A stretch of 64,000 nt of DNA from Astropecten irregularis (GCA_963971285.1 OZ020259.1:4898001-4962000), one strand, 5' to 3'. Numbered from the stretch's first letter, positions 9,671-20,440 are shown. Notes: generated by a model from the letters alone, not told the origin. Numbers and translations: made by a program.

Positions 9671-10710
9671 AATATGTAAGTATAGCAAAACTATTCAAAT
9701 AGCTCATTCATGAGGAAGAATCGCTATTTTTCTATCCGTTTCACTTTGTCTTTAAGCTAGGAGGAAAAAAAAGTAGATACATAATGACGTAGAGGGCAGT
9801 GTTCATATTGAGCGCACTTTCTGATATGTTTTTTGAATTGCCTTAAATGTTTTCTTATCATGTTCAAGAAGTGAAGAATAACTGGGCCTCTAGAAAACAA
9901 AATAAAGATTGATTGCTTAATGTTTATGAGGACAATTAGTGTTTTCTTTATTTATTATAGTCAAATGGAAATATATTTACATAATTAATTCTTTTGAAAT
10001 AATTGACATTCAACAAAACAATTAACATTCAACAAATGTTAAAAATAGAAAAAATACGAAGTCAAAAATATAAAGGTTTAAATTATTTTTTGTTTTAATG
10101 AATATAGTAACAAGAACAACAACGGACACATAGACACAGATGAAACGAACATGAATACGTCATGTACACATTGTGATAATTATACCTTTATAAGAAGTTC
10201 GAATCAAGTAAGCTTATATAAGATGCGTTCGTTTAGCTTCCACGTGGCAGATCTGACGTGGATATGGTCGTGTTTTATGCACAAAACAAGCGAGAGGGCG
10301 CAGACGAGGTTGGCAGGGTTCAACTCGTGGAAGCTAAAAGAACGTGCTTATAGGTAATTAACAGACACACGTTTAATGGAATGTAGGCTTATAAAATGCA
10401 TGAGGCAAAATTGTATTGCCGATACGCAGTGTGAAACTAGTCTATGTGATAGACGCACTCGCCATACAGCGAGCGAGCGTCTTTCACATGCGTGCAGATT
10501 TCCTGATTAATCATGCAAGCCAACCCAGCACTGACCTCTAGGTTTTGACCAATCAACATCATCGGCTTCCATCACAACCCAGATAGTTTCTCAAAACAGA
10601 TCTGATTGGGTGATATGCCGCATTGCATAAAATTTGCATGCACGCATGTATCAGACGTTCGAACGTAGTTTGGCGTGGGGATAGGTGATACACAGACTTC
10701 TGTGGAACTT
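9671..10710. other. Intergenic; a fold-back near 10207-10350
   Basis: Mostly AT-rich and featureless. Around 10223 and 10330 an inverted pair (TTTAGCTTCCACG / CGTGGAAGCTAAA) sits inside a GATGCGTTCG...AGAACGTGC frame, suggesting a ~145 bp fold-back repeat; its arm resembles bases 1-55. Confidence 0.4.
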
Positions 10711-10835
10711 GGGGCCTGTTTGTTTAATGCAAAGGATTGCGGATTCTGGGGATCCGGATCCCATTTTAGCGTACCCTGCATAGGACGTGGATCCCTAAAT
10801 ATGGGATCCTTTGCCTTAATAAACAAACAGGGGCC
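10711..10835. mobile_element. Harbinger/Tourist-like MITE
   Basis: Ends GGGGCCTGTTTGTTT and AAACAAACAGGGGCC are inverted; the interior has GGATCCGGATCC-type palindromes. ~125 bp. A second copy is at 26514. The terminal motif resembles PIF/Harbinger Tourist MITEs. The right end overlaps the start of the next family A repeat. Confidence 0.75.
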
Positions 10836-11072
10836 AATTTCATAAAACTGATAAGCACCAAAATTTGCTTAGCACAAAAATGTCTCGCCCAATAAAACAA
10901 ACCACCATTGAAAATTCCATTTGATATTCATGATCAGCAAACAACAGCCAAAGAACAATCACAAGTGATACACAACACGTGTAAATTTGGTTGTTAACCC
11001 TGTTTTTATTAAGACAGAAATGTCATGCTTAGCAAATTTTGGTGCTTAACAGTTTTATGAAATTGGCCCCAG
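10830..11072 (+). mobile_element. Family A MITE
   Basis: GGGGCCAATTTCATAAAACT to the inverted TTTATGAAATTGGCCCC, ~243 bp, subtype 1 (AACAAACCACCATTGAAAAT). Confidence 0.9.
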
Positions 11073-11723
11073 GCCCTTGCTGAATGTGGAAAATGTGCAG
11101 CAAAATGAACGAGGTGCAAACATGAATCACATTGAGGGAATTATAATACAATAGTTACGCTATACCAATCTACAATGTTTCAATAACTTACGGCATTCAA
11201 TTTATACCTTGGGCCGGTGGTTTGACCATTCCCGTTGCTTGAAACCTGCCATGTGGGCTAATGATGACGTAATGTTTTCACCAGCTGCAAAATGCACGTG
11301 ACAGGATGCTACACGTGGCAGAAATGGAAGTTTACCCAATTATCCTTGGTGACAATTATTGTCCATGCATACACACATGGCAAACCTTATCACAGAGTTA
11401 GTTATACATGATGATGGACTTTATGGACCTCATGCGATGACGTCACCTGACGCCATCTTTAAGCTGCCTTTTTCTGACCCTTCGGCAGAGGGCGTCCTAC
11501 TTGGGATGACGTCATGTGGTTAATGACAAAATAGATCCCTCCGCATCCTTTATAAACAAAGAGTAAGATTCTGAAGCAGAACAAAGGGAAAGGGTGAGAA
11601 TAAACTCATCTTTACCAGTGAAAATATGGACTAACTAAGGGCGTGGTCGCTGTGTACACACCACGCCCAAAAACACGGTCAACTAGCGGCCACACCCTTC
11701 TCGATCGTATCTGACATGTTTTA
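11073..11723. other. Intergenic, no gene seen
   Basis: Several TGACGTCA-like sites (for example near 11440-11510) but no open gene structure. Confidence 0.3.
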
Positions 11724-11868
11724 GATTTCACCAAACCCGTATCATATAGCTTACTACCAATCGTATAGGACGTGTGATGCATTGTAGCCCTGCGTAGGAT
11801 ATGATGCATGGGTTATCCTTCATAACTTAAGTTACGATCGATCGTAGGGCTTCGTGAAATCGACCCAT
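11724..11868 (+). mobile_element. Family C repeat
   Basis: GATTTCACCAAACCCGTATC at the left and CGATCGTAGGGCTTCGTG with AAATCGACCCA at the right, ~145 bp with imperfect inverted ends. Same unit as the array at 34250-34985. Confidence 0.8.
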
Positions 11869-12306
11869 GGTGCAATTGGGACAGGGCGGATCTACGGGGG
11901 GGGGGGGGGGGTAACCCCCCTTGGGCTCCCTAAAAAAAAAAATCTTAATTCAAATGTCAAATGTCAAATTGAAAAAGCTCCCTACCAAAGACCTACCCAC
12001 ACCTCCAATCCCCTCGGTCGCTCCGCTCCCTCTCAGTGCCTTGCTAAAAAAATTCACTCCGGGTAAACCCCCACCCCCTTAGCAAAAAGCTAGCTCCGCA
12101 CCTGTGGGGCACTTTAATTGAAAATGGAGGGATGGGGATTACATCCTAACTTTATTGGCGATCTTTCCAAGATTCGGTTTGGATTATTCCTCCATTTCTC
12201 ATTCGAGCTAAAACATCCACAGTCAAACTCTCAGCGTCTCGGTTTGTCCCTGACAAAGATCTAAGAAGGTAGGCCTGGCCTATCTTAGGGTGTGGCCAGT
12301 CTCGAT
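11869..12306. other. Low complexity and GPCR 3' flank
   Basis: G-run at 11893-11911 and A-run at 11932-11942, then unassigned sequence leading to the stop of the minus-strand GPCR. No AATAAA on the minus strand was confidently assigned. Confidence 0.3.
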
Positions 12307-12712
12307 CTACACGCGCGAGATGCTCGTCCCGGTATTGCGAGTGGTCTGCCGCACGCGAAACGTCGTCAGCTGGGTGCTGGGTCCACGGAGCTTGGTGCCA
12401 CGGCACAGCACGCACCGCAGCAGGCACGCACGGTGGCCAGAGCTGATCACGAAGAGAAGCCAGGGATCCAGACACGTGTTGACCACGGGCATGATCAGGC
12501 TGACGTACCGCAGGACGTCGGTGGCGTTTGGGACAGTCGGGTCGTAGAGGATCTCCGGAGGAACAAAATTCAGCCAGAGGAAGTAGAAGAAGTAAGGGAA
12601 CCAGCAGACTGCGAAGAAGATGGTGATGGCCAACACGCACAGGGCCAGGCGTTTGCGGAGCCGGATCTGGTGCGCCACCGCCTCGCTTACGTACTCATTC
12701 ACATCCTGCAAA
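12307..12712 (-). CDS. GPCR exon 2 (ICL3, TM6, TM7, tail)
   Basis: Acceptor TTCTTGCAG gives exon start 12712; a second acceptor TTTGCAG seven bases on pairs with the alternative donor. Encodes TM6 CWFPYFFYFLW and TM7. The C-tail is Thr/Arg-rich and ends SISRV. Confidence 0.8.
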
Positions 12713-14270
12713 CTGCAAGAACAATATTGTAGGGGAAAAGGAGATCAGACTATAATCAAGCAATTCTATGAAGATATAATCATAATCATATCATCACCAA
12801 ATAACCACAAGGGAAACTGACTGAATTTCAAGTCATCGAAAGTGGACAAAGAAAAATGGGCTGAGCGGGATTCGAACTGGAGACTTCCGAAATACCGTAC
12901 AGGCGCTCTTACCAACTGAGCTACCCAGCCCTATGTGGGTGGCGTCTCTAGAATAAGGGGAACTGACTGGTTATATTGATTAAAAAGCCGCATCCTCTTT
13001 GAGTGATCCCCCATGCACCGCTCTTAAGTTGCAGCATTGCTGCGCGTATTTGATAAAATGATCCTTGGGATATAGCGGCATTTGAGTGGTTTCATGGCTT
13101 CTGACTGCCAAACGAACAAAGATGATTGATTATTTTATAGGGACCCCAACCAACATAGGGCTGGGTGACACAGTTGGCAAGAGTGGCGGTACGGTATTCC
13201 GGAGGTCGCTGGTTCGAATCCCGCTCCAGTCAATTTTTCTTGGATCACTTAACAAATTAATATAGGGCCTACTGGACTTATTTCGTCAGTGTAAAGAGGG
13301 GGGACCGTCACCAAGTGCTGTGAAACTGGATTCAAATTAGCCGGTTGACCCCCTGAACTAACTTGGCGGTCTGGAAGTATGGCATATGCAATTGTAAGCA
13401 GGAGGTCGTGGGTTCGAATCACACCTGAGCCACCACGTGCATTTGCCATAGCCACTCAATGCACTGAACATGTTGTGCTGATACACATTGGAGAATGGTA
13501 AAAGCCAAATTCAAAGGAACTCGCTCAGACAGGGATATCTTCACAATTTTCGGAGTAAAACGAAGAAGTAACATTTTTACGAACCTTTGTGAGCTGTGCA
13601 GTAGAAATTGTGCAATTTTCACATAGAAAAACACCACGGTGCTCAGCGGTATCAAATAGCCGATGAAACAGCGCACAAACTCGTACGCGGCGGCCGTGTT
13701 GGAGTCCGGCGGCGAGATACGGCACTGCTGGACGTCAGGATTGGTGTGGGCGAACACCAGGGTGGGGACGTTGAACAAGAAGGCAGAGGTCCAGACCGTG
13801 GCCACGGCGAAGCGGCTGCTGTAGCAGCACCCGTCGCTTCCCCGTTGACGGGCCTCGATTCCCCTCACGATGGCCGTGTGGCGCTCACGGCTGAGCGCGG
13901 CCAGGGCGAAGGCGCTGGCGTACTGAGCCACGCAGGCCAGGTAATTCTTGACCTTGCAGGCACCCGTGGACAGCCCTGACGTCGGGTCGAACTCGTGCTC
14001 CACGTAGATAGGCGTAGTGATCAGAATATACAACATGTCGGCCACGGCCAGGTTAAAAATGAGAATATTGGGCGCTGTGCGCATGTGCTTGTGTTTCAAG
14101 ATGGCGAACATCATGAAAGTGTTACCAACGACGCCCAAAAGGCTCAGAACGGCTACTGACACGGGTATGAACACCATTGAATGTCGTGATTCATAAGCAA
14201 CTCCGTCGGTATAATTATTGTAGTCCACAGAGTCATAATATGTCGAATCGGAGTCCAAAACGTACCCCAT
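12307..14270 (-). CDS. Rhodopsin-class neuropeptide GPCR, bombesin/endothelin/CCHamide-receptor-like, 2 exons
   Basis: Exons 14270-13585 and 12712-12307 join in frame to 1092 nt, 363 residues plus TAG. Seven hydrophobic segments. TM1 has GVVGN (N50), TM2 NLAVAD (D78). C105 and C183 can form the extracellular disulfide. TM3 ends ERH (129-131) instead of DRY. TM5 has P208, TM6 CWFP (265-268), and TM7 DPWLLF (311-316) in place of NPxxY, followed by Cys325/329/332 suited to palmitoylation. The ALSRERHTAIV stretch, the basic QIRLRKRLA before TM6 and the NTC-x-DP TM7 pattern resemble bombesin/endothelin/CCHamide receptors; the ligand cannot be read. N-tail rich in Tyr/Asp with one NYT glycosylation site. 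An in-frame ATG at 14381 would add 37 residues; I prefer 14270 because those residues look like untranslated leader. Couples to G proteins at the plasma membrane by family. Confidence 0.85.
12832..13240. mobile_element. Inverted pair of family D SINEs
   Basis: 12850-12935 carries B and A boxes on the minus strand (GGATTCGAACTGG, CCAACTGAGCTACCC read on plus). 13140-13235 carries a tRNA-like head on the plus strand (GCTGGTTCGAATCC). The two GAGCGGGATTCGAA/TTCGAATCCCGCTC ends face each other ~300 bases apart. Confidence 0.75.
13361..13436 (+). mobile_element. tRNA-like SINE head
   Basis: GGTGGTCTGG-type A box region degraded to GGCGGTCTGGAAGTATGG; B box GGTTCGAATCA intact with CGTGGG before it. 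Related to the element at 7479. Confidence 0.45.
13585..14270 (-). CDS. GPCR exon 1 (N-tail to TM5)
   Basis: ATG at 14270-14268. Two possible donors lie 4 bases apart: AG|GTTCGT (exon end 13585) and TTC|GTAAAA (exon end 13581). Each pairs with a different acceptor to keep frame. Coding is much more GC-rich than the flanks. Confidence 0.8.
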
Positions 14271-14567
14271 TGTACTAGGAGTCAGAGAATTCGGGAATAA
14301 AGTATACAATATAGGTACAGCGTGAAAGCGTGAAAGTCTACCACGATTGGTGAAGGGCCTCAAGGCTGTTGAAATCCTCAAGAAGAATCAACGTTTCACT
14401 CGCGGTAGCAAGTCAGTCTTCACACGGTGCCCTCGCTTAATAGTTGCAATTCCGCAAAGTGCTCAGGTACACAATGTAATCAGTCGTGTGGTTAATCTGA
14501 AATAATACAAAAGAATAATAATCATCTCATTATTAATTATTTTATTCGTCGAGGAGATTATAGAAAC

Positions 14568-14711
14568 AATGGGAGACTTTTGAGAACCGGTCTCCAAGTC
14601 AACAGCGCACGCGCACGCAATTGTGAGCATGCGCGCGTTATTTTGCGCCTGCGCTGTTGTACGTGCGCGTGCGCTGTTGACTTGAAGACCGGTTCTCAAA
14701 AGTCACCCATT
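14568..14711. repeat. GC-rich fold-back upstream of the GPCR
   Basis: About 50 bp near-perfect inverted arms: TTTTGAGAACCGGTCTCCAA at left and its complement at right, continuing into AACAGCGCACGCGCACG. Centre has ATGCGCGCG. It sits ~300 bases 5' of the GPCR start codon and is far more GC/CpG-rich than the surroundings. Likely a small MITE; effect on transcription is unknown. Confidence 0.85.
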
Positions 14712-14751
14712 GATTGCAAGCCCTTCAACGACGTAGAAAAGCACTTCACTA

Positions 14752-15221
14752 TTAAAGGGAGGGTACAGAACTGGTGTTTGACAAAATACACTTCATGATC
14801 ACAGATTCACAAAAAACTTAAACAGTATAATGGTGATGATAGGAGAAAACATCCCATGAAATGTTTTTGTATGAAATGCCATATTCGTTGAGAAATAAAT
14901 TCCGATTGTCTAATTAAATCAGGGGAAGACAATCAATTGGTAAGACAATACACCTCAAGATCACTGATTCACATAAAACATGCACAGTGTAATGGTAATG
15001 ATAGGAGAAAACATCCAATTGGAATAAATCGCTTCGAAGCGTTTTATTCATTCGTTGAAATGTGTAAACGTGTTTTCACTATTTTCTCGTGACCCAGATG
15101 GCTGATTGACCGACCTAAAACTTCTACAGGTTTGTTAGTTAAGGTATATGAGGGAATACAATGTGCTTTCACTGTCAGCAACGGTTTTGTCGCAAAAACC
15201 AGTTCTGTACTACCCCTTTAA
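14752..15221 (-). mobile_element. TTAA-3 MITE with internal duplication
   Basis: TTAA flanks; AAAGGGAGGGTACAGAACTG at left and AGTTCTGTACTACCCCTTTA at right. 470 bp rather than ~370 because the GGAGAAAACATCC/CACAGTATAATGG block is present twice. Confidence 0.75.
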
Positions 15222-15443
15222 TTTCCATAAACTATTATGGGATGGGGAAAGAATATAATAATTTAGAATGCACATCATTTTTTTTGCTATGTTCCTTTGA
15301 AACACGAGAAGTGTAATTCGAACCATATTAATTGGTCGCGCACCATCATGTCGTTATTGGACTGCGGAAGGTACAGGTGTAATCCAGCCATGGTGAGCTT
15401 TATAGGCCAACAGCCAATCTGAGCCGTAACCCACCCGTTCACA

Positions 15444-15811
15444 TTAAAGGTATAATACATGATTGGTAAAAGTCATAGAACAGCACTCACACTTTGTCTG
15501 ATCCAGCATGTACATGAAACAATAAACCTGTGAAAATTTGAGCTCAATCGGACATCTGAGTCACGAGAAAATAGCGAAAACCCAACTCCATTTTTCTTAC
15601 AGAAAACCATAAAGAATGGTTTTGATCTTACCCCGAGTTCAAAACTGTTTTCGGTCGTTGTTTTATTAATTTCTGAATAAATACAGCATTTCGGGCGGAA
15701 ATATTTTAACAGTATGTTTCTACAACCACCATCTTCATACCCTAAAATGTATACGTAAATCTGTGAACATTTCTGTTTGGCTATGTTCCCAATCCTGTAC
15801 TGTGCCTTTAA
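15444..15811 (+). mobile_element. TTAA-2 MITE
   Basis: Complete, TTAA on both sides; AAAGGTATAATACATGATTG at left, CCAATCCTGTACTGTGCC at right. A good reference copy of the family. Confidence 0.85.
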
Positions 15812-16210
15812 GTAGCCACGTATCGTGGGGGGCGCGTGCCCCGGGCGCCACTTTTAAGAGGACGCAAAAATCGCAAAGGCACAAAGAAAAAGAAAGATAA
15901 CTGTACTATTGAAGTGATTTGAAATCTAATGCTATGAACAAACAAAGAAAAGATTCCAATTTCAACTTGTCTGATTTCTCTTTCTTAGTCATAGACATCA
16001 GAAGTTATAGAATTAAGAAGCGCAATTTTAGACTTTGCCCCGGGCGCCGTTTTCCCCTCGTGTTCACATTTTAGATGTTAATGCCCTTAAGCTATATGTT
16101 CTGATATGGTTGGTTTTATTGCCTCATATTGATTCACGCTCACGAATAACCCGACTACATGAATTTAATTTCGCCACGGTCGTTTGGTCTAGGCCATTCA
16201 TAGTATAAGG
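15812..16210. other. Unassigned; GGGCGCC-bounded segment
   Basis: CCCCGGGCGCCACTTTT near 15840 and CCCCGGGCGCCGTTTT near 16040 bracket ~200 bases of AT-rich sequence. A related CCGGGCGCCACTTTTGG is at ~51198. Possibly a repeat; not resolved. Confidence 0.3.
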
Positions 16211-16768
16211 GGTCAATTTCATTGGGCTGCTTAAAGGTAATATCATACTTTGGTTTTTGTCAAAGAAATGCAGATTCATGGGCAAAAATATCAAGGAAGA
16301 TACAGAAACAGTCAGCTGTGAAAATTGCAGTCCCATCATACGGTGCCCACTTTTTGAGAAAACGGTGAAAACGGTATTTCTTAAGTCATTTTTCTTTTAC
16401 TTTTGATCTTAATAACATTTTCGGACACTGGTTTTACTCTTTTCTGAATAAATACAGCATTTCAGACAGAACAAATTTAACGGTATGTTTCTACCATCAT
16501 CATCTTTATACCCTGTAAGTTATAGGTAAATCTGTGAAGATTTCTGTTTTTGGTAAACTTAAGCACCAAAACCCTTACTAAATAAAATCAGTATGCTAGC
16601 CAAAACTTCTTGCTCAGCAGACAATAGCAGAATACTTATAATAGCAGAAGTCAAAAGCAGTAAACATCACATTGAAATTGAATTGGTTGGCAATGCTGTC
16701 TGATCAAAGAAGACTTTTCACGCTTAAGCACATTTTTGTGCTTAAGCAGCTCTATGAAATGGGCCCCA
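16211..16768 (+). mobile_element. Family A (variant 2) interrupted by TTAA-1
   Basis: Family A begins at 16211 and is split in CTGCTTAA. A TTAA-1 copy fills ~16231-16558 and lacks its extreme right end. Family A resumes at CTTAAGCACCAAAACCC and ends GCAGCTCTATGAAATGGGCC. The TTAA-1 insertion is therefore younger. Confidence 0.8.
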
Positions 16769-17329
16769 AATCTCACGATGACTCTTGTTTTGAACTTTCC
16801 AAAATTCAAAGCATGTTATTTGCGACTGATATGTGATCCGCATGTAATTATTCCTTTGAAGGCTTAAAGATAGATCCAGTTCATAATTGGTTTTTCAGAA
16901 CTGACTTTCAAACCAGAAAGCTTTTTGTATGATAGGGTACTGTACGTGCTACAGTAACAATAAACCTATGATGGCAACACCAACGCATTTGTTATTGATA
17001 CTATCGCTTCATTTACTGAACATTATTGCCTTTATCTTGTTATTCGTTATTCAGCCTAATCCTCATTTGATCGTCAGAGACCTAAAATAGCTAAACAACA
17101 TACTGATAGTCGTTGCTATAATCAGCAAGTGTTTGTCTCCGTTAAACTTGAGGACTGTAGTGACGTCAAATTGTTGTCATGGTGATATATCTGCTATATA
17201 TATATATACATACCAACAAGTGCGATCCGAGTCAGTTTTGTTTCCCTTTTTTGTTAAAACCCTAGTCGAATATCACTCGAATTTATACGATATATTCTAC
17301 ATGTCAATATTATTTTAAACAAAAGCAAA
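16769..17329. other. Intergenic, no gene seen
   Basis: AT-rich, short TA run near 17196; no feature supported. Confidence 0.3.
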
Positions 17330-17757
17330 AGCGAAGGCAAAACCATGACCATGACAATGACCATGATCATATAACCATAACCATGAGCCATAAACCATAA
17401 ACCATGACCATGACCATTACCATAACCATAACATAACCATGACCATAAACCATAAACCATAAACCATAAACCATAAACCATAAACCATAAACCATAAACC
17501 ATAAGCCATAAACCATAAGCCATGACCATGACCTTGACCTTGACCATGACCATGACCATGACCATAAACCATAAACCATCAACCATCAACCATCAACCAT
17601 CAACCATGACCATAACCATAACAATAACCATGACCATAACCACAACCATAACTACAACCACAACCACAATCAAAACCAAAACCAGAACCATAATCATAGC
17701 CAAAACCACAACGATAAGCGAAACCAAAACATCAATTACAATAAAAACATTCGCCTA
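17330..17757. repeat. ACCATAA / ACCATG simple repeat
   Basis: Tandem 6-7-mers (CCATAAA, CCATGA, later CCACAA), purest at ~17445-17520. Open frames across it on both strands are artefacts. The unit does not match the TTAGGG animal telomere repeat. Confidence 0.9.
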
Positions 17758-18303
17758 TTAAGGACACAGGCCATAAAAGCCCTCATCAAAAATGCTGCTG
17801 GTAGACTGTAAACCTTTCAATTGAAATCTTTTTTAGTAGGCTACATAAATACATAAATGAATAGAATAATAAAATGTATGCAATTGGCCTATACACACGT
17901 GTTTTGTTTTCTCGCGTATCCTTTTCTTTATTTTATTTCGTTCAATTTTAATTACATTTTTTGATAGTGTTGTTTTTGTATGGATTTTTCACCGGACCTA
18001 AAGTAATAAAAAATATGGGGATTTTACTGTCACAAAACTCCAGAATTATACATCTGAAAAGAGACTCATCGGGGTGCAATCACACGCTTATGCTTGCGAT
18101 GCTATCTTATGAAATATCAAGCTGCTATTACGTCGGAATAGCAGCGTTATGAAGATCACAAGTCATGTAGAATTAACTTTCACTTTGTAATACTATTCGC
18201 CTATGGGCTCTATGAAAAACAAAATCAAACCACTAGAGGTACATGTATATCAGCTGCACACTGCTCACCAATCACAAAAATGACTTTAAATATACAAGGC
18301 GTT
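17758..18303. other. Intergenic, no gene seen
   Basis: AT-rich; no coding or repeat signal recognised. Confidence 0.3.
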
Positions 18304-18650
18304 GAGTTATAGGTGGGTCTGACGTTTCGATCCTAGCAAGATCTTTCTCAAAGGCTGCTCAGAGTTAGGAAGGGCCTGACGTTTCGATCCTAGCAGGATC
18401 TTTCTCAACGGCTGCTCAGAGTTAGGAAGGGCCTGACGTTTCGATCTTAGCACTTTTTCTCAAAACCTGCTCAGATTTAGGAGTGCCTGACGTTTCGATC
18501 CTAGCAGGATCTTTCTCAAAGGCTGCTCAGAGTTAGGAAGTGCTGACGTTTCGATCCTAGCAGGATCTTTCTCAAAGGCTGCTCAGAGTAAAGAAGGCCC
18601 TGACGTTTCGATCCTAGCAGGATCTTTCCCAAAGGCTAAGAATCCAAATC
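18304..18650 (-). repeat. Tandem hammerhead-like repeat, 6 units of ~55-58 bp
   Basis: Each unit contains GACGTTTCGATCCTAGCAGG then ATCTTTCTCAAAGGCTGCTC. Read on the minus strand this is a 5-bp stem II (GATCC/GGATC) followed by GAAACGTC. The CUGANGA core is replaced by TTGAGAA, so catalysis is unlikely. Same motif at 23335, 23850, 47005 and 63650-63830. Confidence 0.75.
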
Positions 18651-19040
18651 AAATCCCATCAGCACAGCCTTTCATGTCGCCGCCCGGGCGTTACAAGCCT
18701 ACACACCGCCGCCGATGTCCATCACTGTACCCACCAGAGTTCAGTTTACATGCATGGGCCAAAGTGAAAAATCTCATTTTCTTCGAGACAATTAGAAAGT
18801 AAAAATTCACACCAAGACGATCAATCACTTCTGTGATAACCTAATGCAAGAAAAATTAATGGAAATACTAAGCAAACGCGCTGTCAATACGAGTAAACGA
18901 TCGCGGGAAGAAATAGTTCTTAAAGGTATAAGAATATTGGAAAGAAATTTACCCAATGCAGGAACATGCAAAGTACATGTCATGTACATGTATTGCGAAT
19001 ATGGACTCACATTATTATCAAATGGTAAGTTTGCCAGCGA
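18651..19040. other. Intergenic, no gene seen
   Basis: A GCCGCCCGGGCG patch near 18680, otherwise nothing supported. Confidence 0.25.
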
Positions 19041-19042
19041 GG

Positions 19043-19138
19043 TATAATACATGATTTGTAAAGGTCGCAGAACAGCACTCACACTTTGTCTAATCCAGCA
19101 TGTGCATGAAACGATAAATGATGCTACCTTTAAATTAT
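19043..19138 (+). mobile_element. TTAA-2 internally deleted fragment
   Basis: GAGGTATAATACATGATTTG and CAGCACTCACACTTTGTC, then a jump to a TTAA-1-like end ATGATGCTACCTTTAA. Confidence 0.65.
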
Positions 19139-19279
19139 ACTTTCTTTCTTCAAGAATGTATTGAGAAACAGCTTTCGAGGAATGAGTACAAAACATGCCT
19201 ATACTCAGACTCAGATGACATATGGTTTTGACAGCGTATTCATCGCCGGCGTACCGGGCCATTTTGTTTCTTCAGTTCA

Positions 19280-19615
19280 AGGTATAAAACATGATTGGAA
19301 AAAGGTCGCAAAACAGCACTAACACTTTGTCTGATCCAACATGTACATGAAATAATAAACCTGTGAACATTTGAGCTCAATCGGACATCTGAAAATTGCA
19401 AAAAAAGTCTCTTTTTTCCTTATAAAACATAAAGAATGTCTTGCCAAGACGTAAATTATTGTTTTACACTTTTCTAAACAAATATAGCATTTCAGGCAGA
19501 AATATTTTAATAGGGGGTTTCTATCACGTCCATCTTTATAACGTGTAAGTTATAGGTAAATCTGTAACCATTTCTGTTTTGGTTTGTTAACAATCATGTA
19601 CTTACAGTTATTGAC
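19280..19615 (+). mobile_element. TTAA-2 MITE, diverged
   Basis: AAGGTATAAAACATGATTGG at left, complete interior, right end degraded at AACAATCATGTACTTAC. Confidence 0.7.
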
Positions 19616-19755
19616 TATAAGAATTTATTATTAAAGCGTAACAGCCGCACTTATTCAACCTGAATACAGGAAGAAGCTTCGCACAACAGTAACGCAGTGT
19701 AAATAAAACTAAATTAATATGAAGATCTATTTGAACATTTTGCGCATAGCCTAGG

Positions 19756-20119
19756 TTAAAGGTACTATCATACTTTGGTAACATACCGAAACAGAAATCT
19801 TCACAGATTTACTTATGACTTACAAGGTATAAAGATGGTAAAAGTAGAAACACACTGTTAAAACCCTTCTGCCTGAAATGGTGTATTTATCCAGAAAAGA
19901 GTAAAACCAGTGACCAAAATTATTTTTGATCTTTTAAAGATCGAAAATGAAAGCGAAAAGACATAAGAAAAATTGTGGCCGTTTTCACTGTTTCCTCAAA
20001 CAGTGGGCACCGTATGGGACTGACATTTTCACAGATGACTGCCACTGTATCTTTCTTGATATTTTTGCCCACGAATCTGTATTTCTTTGACAAAAACCAA
20101 AGTATGATATGACCTTTTA
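19756..20119 (-). mobile_element. TTAA-1 MITE
   Basis: TTAAAGGTACTATCATACTT to CCAAAGTATGATATGACCTT, ~364 bp. Confidence 0.85.
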
Positions 20120-20254
20120 GTGTTGACATTTGCACATACATTATGTAACATTGTAAGCAGGTTGCAACACATGCATAGGGTTCGCTTTAAACGCGTGCAG
20201 AAAACAAGGAGCAATTGGCGAAACTGCAAACATATATAATTAATCATCAAAATA

Positions 20255-20440
20255 GCCACAAGGTTAATTTTAAGTCATTGAAAAGTGAACACTTAAAGGA
20301 ATATTCACCCGGAGCGGGATTCGAGCCAGCGACCTCCGGAATACCGCCCAGCGCTCTAATTACCAACTGAGCTATCCAGCCATATGTTGGTGGTGTCCCT
20401 AATTAGTCAATTATCTTTGTTCGTTATAATGAAGTTGATG
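20255..20440 (-). mobile_element. Family D tRNA-derived SINE
   Basis: Minus strand: A box TGGATAGCTCAGTTGGTAA and B box GGCTCGAATCC, with GTGGTGTCCCTAATTAGTC downstream on plus as in other copies. Confidence 0.65.

Larger units (their letters stand above)
12713..13584 (-). other. GPCR intron with SINE copies
   Basis: 872 bases. Most of it is an inverted pair of family D SINEs (12832-13240) and another tRNA-like head (13361-13436). Confidence 0.75.

Noticed and set aside
12152-12732. Other long frames overlapping GPCR exon 2
   Set aside because: Shadow frames in GC-rich coding sequence; only the GPCR frame has TM6/TM7 motifs.
13608-13979. 123-codon plus-strand frame opposite GPCR exon 1
   Set aside because: Antisense shadow of the receptor exon.
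17395-17520. Interstitial telomere repeat
   Set aside because: The CCATAAA unit is not TTAGGG and grades into other simple repeats.
17254-17761. Frames rich in Met/Val/Tyr/Gly or Thr/Ile/Met
   Set aside because: Products of the ACCATAA/ACCATG simple repeat.
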